Source of the DNA: Rhodobacteraceae bacterium UBA3069
GTDB lineage: Bacteria > Pseudomonadota > Alphaproteobacteria > Rhodobacterales > Rhodobacteraceae
NCBI GenBank assembly: GCA_002366795.1
Contig: DFBX01000123.1
Location: 62,001-126,000, forward strand
Direction: 5' to 3'
Length of the DNA stretch: 64,000 nt
Each line of letters starts with the position of its first letter. Position 1 is the stretch's first letter. Shown piece by piece: positions 18,167 through 25,696 of the stretch. The position numbers and the translations under genes are program-made. The notes beneath the pieces are model-generated. The model did no database searches. It worked only from the letters and a program-made list of their open reading frames with translations, and had not been told where the DNA came from.

Positions 18167-18784
18167 ATGACCCGAACGCCCAGATTGCTTCTTGCGGATG
18201 ATCATGAACTGGTCCGCGCCACCGTGGCCGCACTTCTGGGGGCGAAAGCGTCCATGGACGTAACGGAATGCGCTGATATGCACGCCGCGCTGCGCTTCAT
18301 CACCGAAGAAGGCCCTTATGATCTGGTGCTGCTGGATTTTACCATGCCCGGCATGACCCTGCCCGACAGCCTTGAGGCCGCGATCAAGGCCAATGCACCG
18401 CATCCGGTGGCGATTCTATCCGGCACCGCCCCGCCCGATATCGCGCGCCGCGCGATGAATGCCGGGGCGCGGGGCATACTGTCAAAGGATATGGCCCCCG
18501 AAACGCTGGTGAACGCGGTCCGCCTGATCCTTGCGGGCGAACAATACGCTCCGCCCGCCTATCTGAACGGCGACCGCGAAGCGGGCCGCGCCATGCAGTT
18601 GACCCCCCGCGAGATGGACGTGCTGCGCGGCATCTGTGACGGCAAAGCCAACAAGGAAATCGCCCGTGATCTGGACGTGCAGGAGGTGACGGTCAAACTG
18701 CATCTCAAAACCTTGTCGCGCAAACTCGGCGCGCGCAACCGCACCCATGCGGCGATGATCGGGCGCGATCTGAACCTGGTGTGA
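18167..18784 (+). CDS. LuxR/NarL-family response regulator
   Basis: 205 residues: receiver domain (RLLLADDHELVRATVAALL; phospho-acceptor in LVLLDFTMPGM; LSKDM lysine) and a C-terminal LuxR-type HTH (LTPREMDVLRGICDG, NKEIARDLDVQEVTVKLHLK). ATG 18167 follows ATGGAGAGAGA; an ATG 18 nt upstream is possible. It is divergent from the sulfite-oxidase-fold protein and hybrid kinase genes and is the likely output of that system, though this is inference from position. Confidence 0.88.
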   Translation: MTRTPRLLLADDHELVRATVAALLGAKASMDVTECADMHAALRFITEEGPYDLVLLDFTMPGMTLPDSLEAAIKANAPHPVAILSGTAPPDIARRAMNAGARGILSKDMAPETLVNAVRLILAGEQYAPPAYLNGDREAGRAMQLTPREMDVLRGICDGKANKEIARDLDVQEVTVKLHLKTLSRKLGARNRTHAAMIGRDLNLV

Positions 18785-18877
18785 CGCGGCGGCCCCGGTT
18801 TAGTTGGGTCTGATCTGGCGCATTCCATTTCCCTCCCCCAGCCATTACCCTGACCGCATCACATACGGGAGGCGGCG

Positions 18878-19564
18878 ATGACCGGCATCCAGACTTACCT
18901 GAAGCAAATCGTCTATGGCGGGAACGACGGGATCGTCACCACCTTTGCCATCGTCTCGGGGTTTGCCGGGGCACAGATCGAGGGCACGGTAGCGATCGGC
19001 GGCCTGGCCGTGTTGGTGTTCGGGCTGGCCAACCTGTTTGCCGACGGTGTCAGCATGGGACTGGGCGAATTCCTGTCCTGTCGCGCCGAAACCGGCATGC
19101 TGGCCAAGCGGCACACCCGTCATGTGGCCCATGCCACCGCCGATCAGCAGGAAACCGGTGCCCGGCTGGGCCGGCTGCTGACCGAAAGCGGCATGGATGA
19201 AACCGACGCCCGTGCTGCCGCCGCCCTTCTGGCCCGCCATCCCGATACCGGCGCGCGGCTGTTGATGGGCGCGGGGCTGGGCACGCCGATGCAGCAGGAC
19301 CATTCAAGCCTGAAGGGGTTCATCACCTTCATCGCCTTTATCACCTTTGGGGGCATTCCCCTGATCCCCTTCCTGGTGATGGAGGCCGGGCCGAAGGCCA
19401 TGATCTTGTCCTCTGCCGCCACCTATATCGCCCTCTCCGCGCTGGGATTGCTACGTTGGCGCAGTTCAGGAGAGCCGATTACCCGCGCCGTGGGGGAAAC
19501 GCTTGCGGTCGGCTTTATCTGCGCCAATGTCGCCTTTGCCGTGGGCTGGCTGGTGGGCGGCTAG
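18878..19564 (+). CDS. VIT1/CCC1-family membrane transporter
   Basis: 228 residues with the family start YLKQIVYGGNDGIVTTFAIV, then LANLFADGVSMGLGEFLSCR (first helical pair with metal-site Asp/Glu), a hydrophilic metal-binding stretch with EAETG-like acidic and His residues (about 75-140), and three C-terminal helices. Family members move Fe(II) or Mn(II) across membranes. Preceded by GGGAGGCGGCG. It converges with the DUF6456 gene, with 2 bp between stops. Confidence 0.85.
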   Translation: MTGIQTYLKQIVYGGNDGIVTTFAIVSGFAGAQIEGTVAIGGLAVLVFGLANLFADGVSMGLGEFLSCRAETGMLAKRHTRHVAHATADQQETGARLGRLLTESGMDETDARAAAALLARHPDTGARLLMGAGLGTPMQQDHSSLKGFITFIAFITFGGIPLIPFLVMEAGPKAMILSSAATYIALSALGLLRWRSSGEPITRAVGETLAVGFICANVAFAVGWLVGG

Positions 19565-19566
19565 GC

Positions 19567-20730
19567 CTAGCCGATCAGGTCGCTCCCCGGCCCTAGCATT
19601 TCATAGTGGCGTTTCAGCCGTTGCAGGGCGATGCGCAGCACGATCTTGCCGGACCGCGCCGACCAGCCAAGACGCTTTTCGGTGACTTCCAGCCCCTCAA
19701 GATAGCAGCAGCAGCGCAGGGCCACGTCGCCCAGGCCCGGGCCAAGATCCTTCAGCACGCCCTCAACCCGCGCCCGCGCGGCCGAGGCCCCGCCCGACAC
19801 CGGATCACCCGATGCCCTGCCGCCGGTAACGCCGCCGGTCAGCAGCCCTTCCCATTTCTGGGTTGTGTTCTCTCCGATTTGGGCCAGTTCGAAATCCTCG
19901 CGGAACCGTTCACCCGCGCGGACCAGATCATCGGTCAGGAAGGGTGCGCCATCCTTGTCGCGCCGCCGCGCCAAAGAGGTCAGCGGGCTTTCCCCCATGG
20001 CATAGCGCATCCGGCGCGGGCGGTCCTCGTCCTCGTCCTCGTCCTGCGGGGCGGCGGACTGCGCGGCGCGGGCGGCCGAAAACGGGGTCTGCGCTTCGGC
20101 AAAGCCCTTGGGGTTGGCTGCCTTGCGCGCGGCATTCTCTGCCTCTGCCAGCAGGCGCGCCAGCGCCGAACGTCCGGCCTGCGTGATCCGGTAGCGTGAC
20201 ACGCGGCCCGGATTGGCGCAGGCGATCCAGTCTTTCAACGCCAGCGCCTCGGCCACGGCGCGGTCCACGACACCGGCGGGCGAGGTATCGCCCTGCCCGT
20301 TGTCCTTGACCACCACGGCCTTGTCCATCTGTTCGGCCACGGCCAGAACCGCACCTTTTTCCGACAGGCGGCGCAGGATGCGGCGCGCCTCTTTCTTCAG
20401 GGTCTCTTCATTAGGGGCAGAGGGCAGCATGGTCTGAGCATTCATCGACGGCGTCTCCTTCGATCGCGTGTGATCGGCATGGTTGAAATGGGCAAAGCCC
20501 AACCGGCGTAAAGCATGATCAACCAACAGGTCATCGCGGCGCATCTCGACCTTGCGGATCTGGCGCAGAATGGTCGAGGCATGACAGCCCGCATTCCTTG
20601 CCAGTTCCCGGATCGGCCGACCCGTCTCAGTGTGGGCCAGATAGCGCAGGGCCGCGTCCGGCACCCAACTGGGTGGCGAAATTCCCATTCCTGCGCCGGT
20701 TCCCTGAGACTGCATTCTGCCGTCCGTCAT
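19567..20730 (-). CDS. DUF6456 family DNA-binding-like protein
   Basis: 387 residues. The N-terminus (about 20-65) looks like a small HTH (GRPIRELARNAGCHASTILRQ). The middle holds an Asp/Glu-rich linker (DEDEDED, about 225-235), and the C-terminal DUF6456 domain has RMRYAMGESPLTSLARRRD and LKRHYEMLGPG. Such proteins are widespread in Rhodobacterales and unassigned. It is divergent from a DUF6477 gene across a 219-bp region that has DnaA-like and CtrA-like sites. I infer a DNA-binding, possibly cell-cycle-linked role. Confidence 0.72.
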   Translation of the reverse strand: MTDGRMQSQGTGAGMGISPPSWVPDAALRYLAHTETGRPIRELARNAGCHASTILRQIRKVEMRRDDLLVDHALRRLGFAHFNHADHTRSKETPSMNAQTMLPSAPNEETLKKEARRILRRLSEKGAVLAVAEQMDKAVVVKDNGQGDTSPAGVVDRAVAEALALKDWIACANPGRVSRYRITQAGRSALARLLAEAENAARKAANPKGFAEAQTPFSAARAAQSAAPQDEDEDEDRPRRMRYAMGESPLTSLARRRDKDGAPFLTDDLVRAGERFREDFELAQIGENTTQKWEGLLTGGVTGGRASGDPVSGGASAARARVEGVLKDLGPGLGDVALRCCCYLEGLEVTEKRLGWSARSGKIVLRIALQRLKRHYEMLGPGSDLIG

Positions 20731-20751
20731 AGGTTTGCCCTCTGTCGTGAG

Positions 20752-20816
20752 TTATCCACGGGTTTTCCCCAAAAACATCCACAACCTAGAAGCGCACTAG
20801 TTACCCATTGGTTAAC
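20752..20816. promoter_or_regulatory. Candidate DnaA-like and CtrA-like sites in the DUF6456/DUF6477 divergent region
   Basis: TTATCCACG (20752-20760) is one base off the DnaA consensus TTATCCACA; CATCCACA follows at 20776. TTACCCATTGGTTAAC (20801-20816) fits the CtrA pattern TTAA-N7-TTAAC with one mismatch in the first half-site. Clustering is suggestive only. Confidence 0.35.
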
Positions 20817-20949
20817 AGTTTCCGGTTTTTCAACTATTGTTTCCAAAACATGAACAACCCCGAGACAGTCCGAACGCTGTCAGGCCGCAAAACGCAACAC
20901 TCCCCAAAGCTGTGCATTCTTTGTCCATCACCCAGATGGAGGCAAAGAC

Positions 20950-21237
20950 ATGAAAGACCTGATTTCGATGATCGCCGGGCTGAAGCGGCCCACACTTCTG
21001 ACCCGCGCGGCGCGGATCGGCGCGGCTCACTATCAGCGCGAACGGCATCTGCGTGCTGCACTGGACATGGCCACGCTGCCCCGTCCCGGCGAGGCGCTGA
21101 TGATGCTGATGGAGCTTGAGGCAGAGTTGAACGAACGCCGCCAGACCCGCGATGCGAACTATGCACCGGCGCGCCACGTGGGCATTCTGATAGCCCTTCT
21201 GGGCGAGGCGAACGCGCTGCGCGCCGCGCAGTGCTAA
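20950..21237 (+). CDS. DUF6477 family small protein
   Basis: 95 residues, helical and arginine-rich: MKDLISMIAGLKRPTLLTRA, RIGAAHYQRERHLR, LMELEAELNERRQTRDANY. DUF6477 proteins occur next to DUF6456 in Rhodobacterales and have no known function. Start follows ATGGAGGCAAAGAC. Divergent from the DUF6456 gene; a stem-loop ends the transcript at 21249-21281. Confidence 0.78.
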   Translation: MKDLISMIAGLKRPTLLTRAARIGAAHYQRERHLRAALDMATLPRPGEALMMLMELEAELNERRQTRDANYAPARHVGILIALLGEANALRAAQC

Positions 21238-21248
21238 GTGTCAGGAAA

Positions 21249-21281
21249 TTGAGGACGAAGCACCTTAGCTTCGCCCCTCAA
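21249..21281. terminator. Stem-loop between convergent DUF6477 and MttB-like genes
   Basis: TTGAGG/CCTCAA outer stem and CGAAGC/GCTTCG inner stem, separated by a 1-nt and a 2-nt bulge, loop of 6 nt. No long T tract, so termination is likely but not certain. Confidence 0.45.
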
Positions 21282-21301
21282 GCATCTGTTTTCATGCGCA
21301 A

Positions 21302-22849
21302 TCAGGTAAAGGCGTCCGGTTCGGACTCTTTCTTTTTCGCAACATATTCGTTCAGCGCGGCATGGGTCTCAGGCGCCATTGGCGGCTGCTGATAATCGGC
21401 CAGCATTTTCGACACACGGGCCGAGGCAAGCGTCATGGTGTCCCGCGCGCCCTCGTCCGACCAGGTTTCGAAAGGCTTGTAATCCAGCACATCGCTGCGC
21501 CAGAAGGCTTCCTTGAAATTGGCCTGGGTATGGGCGCAGCCAAGGTAGTGACCGCCGGGGCCGACCTCGCGGATGGCGTCCATCGCCTGCCCGTTCTCGT
21601 CCATCGCGACACCGGCCGCCATCTTGTGCAGCGTGCCCAGCTGATCCGCGTCCATCACGAATTTTTCGTAGGACGACACCAGCCCGCCTTCCAGCCAGCC
21701 GCAGGAGTGCAGCATGAAGTTGACCCCCGACAAAAGTCCCATGTTCAGCGAGTTTGCGGATTCATAGCCAGCCTGCGCATCGGGCAGTTTCGATCCGGTA
21801 AACCCGCCCGACGACCGGTATGGCAGCCCCATGCGCCGCGCCAACTGCCCGGCCCCATAGGTGATTTGCGCCGCTTCCGGCGTGCCAAAAGTGGGCGCGC
21901 CCGAATTCATGTCGATCGAGGTGACGAAGGCCCCAAAGATCACAGGCGTGCCTTTGCGGATCAACTGGGAATAGGCGATTCCGGCCATGACTTCGGCCAT
22001 CACCTGCGTCAGCGTGCCCGCCACCGATACCGGCGCCATGGCCCCGCCGACGATGAAGGGCGAAATGATCGCGGCCTGGTTGTTGCGGGCGTATACCTCA
22101 AGGCTGCCCATCATCACATCGTCGAAGGTCAACGGCGAGTTGATGTTGATGAGCGAGGTCATCACCGTGTTTTCCTGCACGAAATCCTTACCGAACAGGA
22201 TCTCGCACATATCGACCGAATCCTGCGCGCGACTGGGTTCCGTGACCGAACCCATGAAGGGTTTATCGGACAGGGTCATGTGGGCCAGCAGCATGTCCAG
22301 ATGGCGCTTGTTCACCGCGACATCGGTCGGCTCGCACACGGTGCCGCCGGAATGGTGCAGCCATTTGGACATATAGCCCAGCTTCACGAAATTGCGGAAA
22401 TCCTCCATCGTGGCATAGCGGCGACCGCCCCGCCCGTCGGACACGAACGGCGGGCCGTAAACTGGTGCCAGCACAAGGTTTTTCCCGCCGATCACCACGT
22501 TGCGCGCCGGGTTGCGCGCGTGTTGGGTGAATTCCTTGGGGGCGGTCTGGCACAGCTGGCGGGCCAGGCCGCGGGGGATGCGCACGCGCTCTCCCTTCAC
22601 ATCGGCGCCAGCCTCGCGCCAGCGGTCAAGCGCGGCGGGGTTGTTGACGAAATTCACGCCGATCTCTTCCAGCACCGCTTCGGCGTTGGTTTCGATGATT
22701 TCAAGCGCCTCTTCGTTCAGGCTTTCGAAATTGGGGATGTTGCGCGTGATATATTGCGCCGTTTCGAAAGAAATCGCGCTGCGTGCCGCGCGGCGCGCCG
22801 AACCGCCGCCACCCCGTGCGCGTCTGGACTGAATTTGTGCATCTGCCAT
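21302..22849 (-). CDS. Trimethylamine methyltransferase (MttB) family protein, non-pyrrolysine type
   Basis: 515 residues, full length for the MttB superfamily, with the N-terminal YITRNIPNFESLNEEALEI, central GSVTEPSRAQDSVDMCEILF, and C-terminal VGPGGHYLGCAHTQANF. The frame runs without an internal TAG, so it is not a pyrrolysine enzyme; members of this kind include glycine betaine:corrinoid methyltransferase. The corrinoid partner protein and reductive activator are not adjacent, so the substrate (a quaternary amine or similar) cannot be named. The ATG has AGAGGGTTTGCC. Confidence 0.82.
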   Translation of the reverse strand: MADAQIQSRRARGGGGSARRAARSAISFETAQYITRNIPNFESLNEEALEIIETNAEAVLEEIGVNFVNNPAALDRWREAGADVKGERVRIPRGLARQLCQTAPKEFTQHARNPARNVVIGGKNLVLAPVYGPPFVSDGRGGRRYATMEDFRNFVKLGYMSKWLHHSGGTVCEPTDVAVNKRHLDMLLAHMTLSDKPFMGSVTEPSRAQDSVDMCEILFGKDFVQENTVMTSLININSPLTFDDVMMGSLEVYARNNQAAIISPFIVGGAMAPVSVAGTLTQVMAEVMAGIAYSQLIRKGTPVIFGAFVTSIDMNSGAPTFGTPEAAQITYGAGQLARRMGLPYRSSGGFTGSKLPDAQAGYESANSLNMGLLSGVNFMLHSCGWLEGGLVSSYEKFVMDADQLGTLHKMAAGVAMDENGQAMDAIREVGPGGHYLGCAHTQANFKEAFWRSDVLDYKPFETWSDEGARDTMTLASARVSKMLADYQQPPMAPETHAALNEYVAKKKESEPDAFT

Positions 22850-23079
22850 GGCAAACCCTCTGATTCCGGCCCGAAGCCGGGCGCCTGCCCCCTTTAACTA
22901 TCCTCCCGTGGCGCGCTGACTTGGGCAGATAACGGCCATTAACGCGCGAAAACGACATACATGGCCAGCCATGCCGCAAAAGATTCCGACAATCCTTGGC
23001 AACCATGCCGATCCAAAGAAAGTATTAAGCCTTGAATGCGACCCTTGATCGGACCCGGATACCGACCAGAGGTTCAGCC

Positions 23080-23946
23080 ATGTCCCGCCCGTTGATTTGC
23101 ACCTTCAGCCTTGCCTTGCTTGCCAGCCCCGCCTTTGCAGCACCGCCCGTTTGCGAGGGCTTCGGCCCGCAGACCCCGCGTGACATCGGCCAGCGCGGCG
23201 GGCGCAACCTGAGCTATTTCAACATGGCCCCGCCCGCGGCAGAGTTGAACCTGTGCAATATCCACACCCACACCAATGCCGAACACAAGGGGCCGGGCTT
23301 TGCGATCTATGCCGGGCCGGGCGAACATGGCGGATATAAGTGCAACGAATCCGCCAGCCTGACCGACAGCGAACTGTCGTCGCCGGCCAGAGCGAAGGCG
23401 CATGTGACACCGGCCGCGGCAGGCGGTCACGGCGATGGTCAAAGCACCGACATCGGCCAAGGCAAACAGCATTCAGGATTCACCGGGGTGCAGCCTGGCG
23501 ACACGATTGAGGTGCATTGGGTCTATTCCTCTTGCGATGTGTTTCCCGGTTCGGGGCTCAGCTCCTGCTCGATCCCCGATGTGTGCCTGAACCCGCAACT
23601 GCGCGTGGAAAGCCAAGTTTTTCTGGTGGTGAATGACCCGAATGCATCGGATTTCAACGATTTCGCCTATGGCGGCCTGTCCGGCAACGGGCGGCACCAG
23701 CCCCGCAGCCTGCCGCGCGGGTCTGGCACCCCCGTGGAATTCGCGGGCTCTACGACCGGCACCAGCTATGACAACGATACATGTTCGCCGTTCCAGGTAA
23801 CGTGGAGCGTGCGGCCCGCCTGCCTGAAGCTGGATATCAGTTCGCTCAACCGGTGGGGCGACAGTGGAAACCCGTTTTACGAAACCCACTCCCACGGGGT
23901 GCGCGAACTGGTCACGGACCCGGCGCTTCTGGCCCCGATCCGCTGA
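23080..23946 (+). CDS. Secreted delta-class carbonic anhydrase-like protein
   Basis: 288 residues with a signal peptide (MSRPLICTFSLALLASPAFA). The mature part contains LNLCNIHTHTNAEHKGPGF (His-rich core motif), VQPGDTIEVHWVYSSC and, near the end, ETHSHGVREL. These match my recollection of the CA_like/delta carbonic anhydrase family first known from the diatom Thalassiosira. Several paired cysteines fit a disulfide-bonded periplasmic enzyme. The ATG at 23080 after AGAGG is preferred over an ATG at 23032, which would bury the signal peptide. Confidence 0.72.
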   Translation: MSRPLICTFSLALLASPAFAAPPVCEGFGPQTPRDIGQRGGRNLSYFNMAPPAAELNLCNIHTHTNAEHKGPGFAIYAGPGEHGGYKCNESASLTDSELSSPARAKAHVTPAAAGGHGDGQSTDIGQGKQHSGFTGVQPGDTIEVHWVYSSCDVFPGSGLSSCSIPDVCLNPQLRVESQVFLVVNDPNASDFNDFAYGGLSGNGRHQPRSLPRGSGTPVEFAGSTTGTSYDNDTCSPFQVTWSVRPACLKLDISSLNRWGDSGNPFYETHSHGVRELVTDPALLAPIR

Positions 23947-24026
23947 AATGCGGATTGGCCTGGTGCAAGACACAGGCGTTGCCCATGCGTTAACCTTTCC
24001 TGCTCCAAGCAAGGAAAGGAAAGGAA

Positions 24027-24236
24027 ATGGGCTGCAAAGCCAAGAAAACACCCCTGCACGGGTTTGTCGGCGGCATCACCGTGGTCGCGGCCCTGGCCGG
24101 GTTTGTCGGCGGCTTCTTGTTGAACTCGACCACCATTGTTGTGACCGCGGCGGTTCTGATCATCGGGATCACGTTGGTCAACGTGCTGGCAATTTTTTTC
24201 AACCCTCCCTGTGGGTTCGGACAGGCGAAACGATAA
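24027..24236 (+). CDS. Small two-helix membrane protein
   Basis: 69 residues with an AAAGGAAAGGAA ribosome site. Two hydrophobic helices: GFVGGITVVAALAGFVGGFL (about 12-31) and IVVTAAVLIIGITLVNVLAI (about 37-56), flanked by a basic N-terminus (MGCKAKKTPLHG) and a Cys/Lys tail. No family recognised. It lies 80 bp after the carbonic anhydrase gene, same strand, and may be co-transcribed. Confidence 0.65.
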   Translation: MGCKAKKTPLHGFVGGITVVAALAGFVGGFLLNSTTIVVTAAVLIIGITLVNVLAIFFNPPCGFGQAKR

Positions 24237-24375
24237 AACGGGTGACATAACACATTCCGGTCACCTAATATCTTGATTCTAGAATGTCACTAAGAAGGCG
24301 CGACAACCGGGCGGACCGGCACACCCAACAATAAGCGCGGCCAGAGAAGAGAGCCGCACATAGGGAGAGAAATAT

Positions 24376-25636
24376 ATGATATTCAATACCTTGCAGCGCG
24401 GACTTAAAGCCTGCGCGATTGCATCTTGCGGCCTGCTGGCAAGCCAGGCACAGGCAACCAACGGTTATATCGCCAACGGATACGGCGGCGCGTCCAAAGG
24501 GATGGCGGGCGCAGGCGTGGCCGTGCCGTCGGGCGTGCTGGGTCAGGCAGAACCCGGCCTTGGGGCGCAAAGTCGGCAACCAGGCCGGGTTCTGCCTGAC
24601 CCATTTCCTGCCGGACCGTTCGGTCACGGTGGCCCCCGGCGGGCCGCTGACCCCCGGCACCCATGAAAGCCGGAACAACTATTTCGCCATTCCCTGTGGC
24701 GGCGGCAACTGGAACATCGGTGATCGGGCTTCGGTCGGGATTTTCATGTTCGGCAATGGCGGGATGAACACCGAATTCGCGACCAATTTCTTTGCCGGCC
24801 TGGGTGCGGGCACCGCCCCATTGGGCGTCAATCTGGAACAGGCCTTTGTCAGCGTGAACTTCAGCTATCAGGTCAATGACCAGCTTAGCCTTGGCATCGC
24901 GCCGGTTCTGGCGATCCAGCGGTTCAGCGCCACAGGGCTGGAGGCTTTTGCCGGAATGTCCGCCGATCCAGCCAATGTCACGGGCAATGGCGATGATTGG
25001 TCCACCGGGCTGGGCGTCAATGTCGGCCTTCTGTTCGAAGCCAACCAGAACTGGAGCTTTGGCGCTTCGTACCGGTCGAAGATCGACATGGACCCCCTTG
25101 GTAAATATGCAGGATTGTTCGCAGAGGGCGGCGATTTCGATGTGCCCGCGGTGGCCACTGTCGGCGCGGCCTATAACCTGCCGGGCGACCGCCGCTGGAC
25201 CGTGACGGGTGAATACCAGCGTTTTTTCTACGGCGACATCCCCGCGCTGGCCAATCCGAACGCCCCGCCGCTTGGCCCGCTTGGCACTGCGAACGGGCTG
25301 GGTTTCGGATGGAAGGACATGGATGTGCTGCGCATCGGCGCCGTGTTCCGCGCCAATGACAAATGGACGCTGCGCGGCGGCGTGTCTTGGAATTCGGGCT
25401 TCATCGACCCGTCCTCGGCCGTGGTTAACACCATCGCGCCGGCGACCCCGGTCTGGCATGCTTCGCTTGGGGCCAGCTATCGCATCAACGAGCGTTGGGG
25501 GCTGACCATGTCCTACACCCATGCCTTCATGAATGATGTGACCGGATCGAACCCCGCACTGACCGGTGTAGCGCAGCCCGTGACCATCCGCATGAAGCAG
25601 GATGAGATCGCCATGGGCATGACCTATCGCTGGTAA
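24376..25636 (+). pseudogene. FadL/OmpP1-family outer membrane protein gene with a frameshift
   Basis: The start (ATG 24376, after GGAGAG) encodes a signal peptide and the typical mature N-terminus ATNGYIANGYGGASKGMAGA up to VPSGVLG at about 24543, then the frame becomes nonsense and stops at 24666. The rest of the family sequence continues in the +1 frame: QNPALGRKVGNQAGFCLTHF, GNGGMNTEFATNFF, and beta-barrel strands up to a C-terminal GMTYRW ending in aromatic Trp. Dropping one G at 24540-24542 would restore a single about 420-residue porin. The lesion sits at the outer edge of a perfect inverted repeat (24539-24603). Family members transport hydrophobic substrates. Confidence 0.8.
24539..24603. 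repeat. Perfect 22-bp inverted repeat inside the broken porin gene
   Basis: Arms 24539-24560 and 24582-24603 are exact reverse complements (22 of 22) around a 21-nt spacer. Both arms lie in what should be coding sequence for the NPA...GFCLTHF stretch of the porin. Arm core: GGTCAGGCAGAACCCGGCC. Confidence 0.95.
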
Positions 25637-25644
25637 AGCCCTGC

Positions 25645-25682
25645 CCGCGCCCGCATCCCTCTTGCAAGGATCGCGGGCGCGG
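25645..25682 (+). terminator. Hairpin between the porin gene and guaA
   Basis: CCGCGCCCGC pairs perfectly with GCGGGCGCGG, extended by ATCC/GGAT with one bulged C; loop of 9 nt; followed only by TTT. A strong stem with a weak T tract. Confidence 0.5.
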
Positions 25683-25696
25683 TTTACGAGGCTGGA

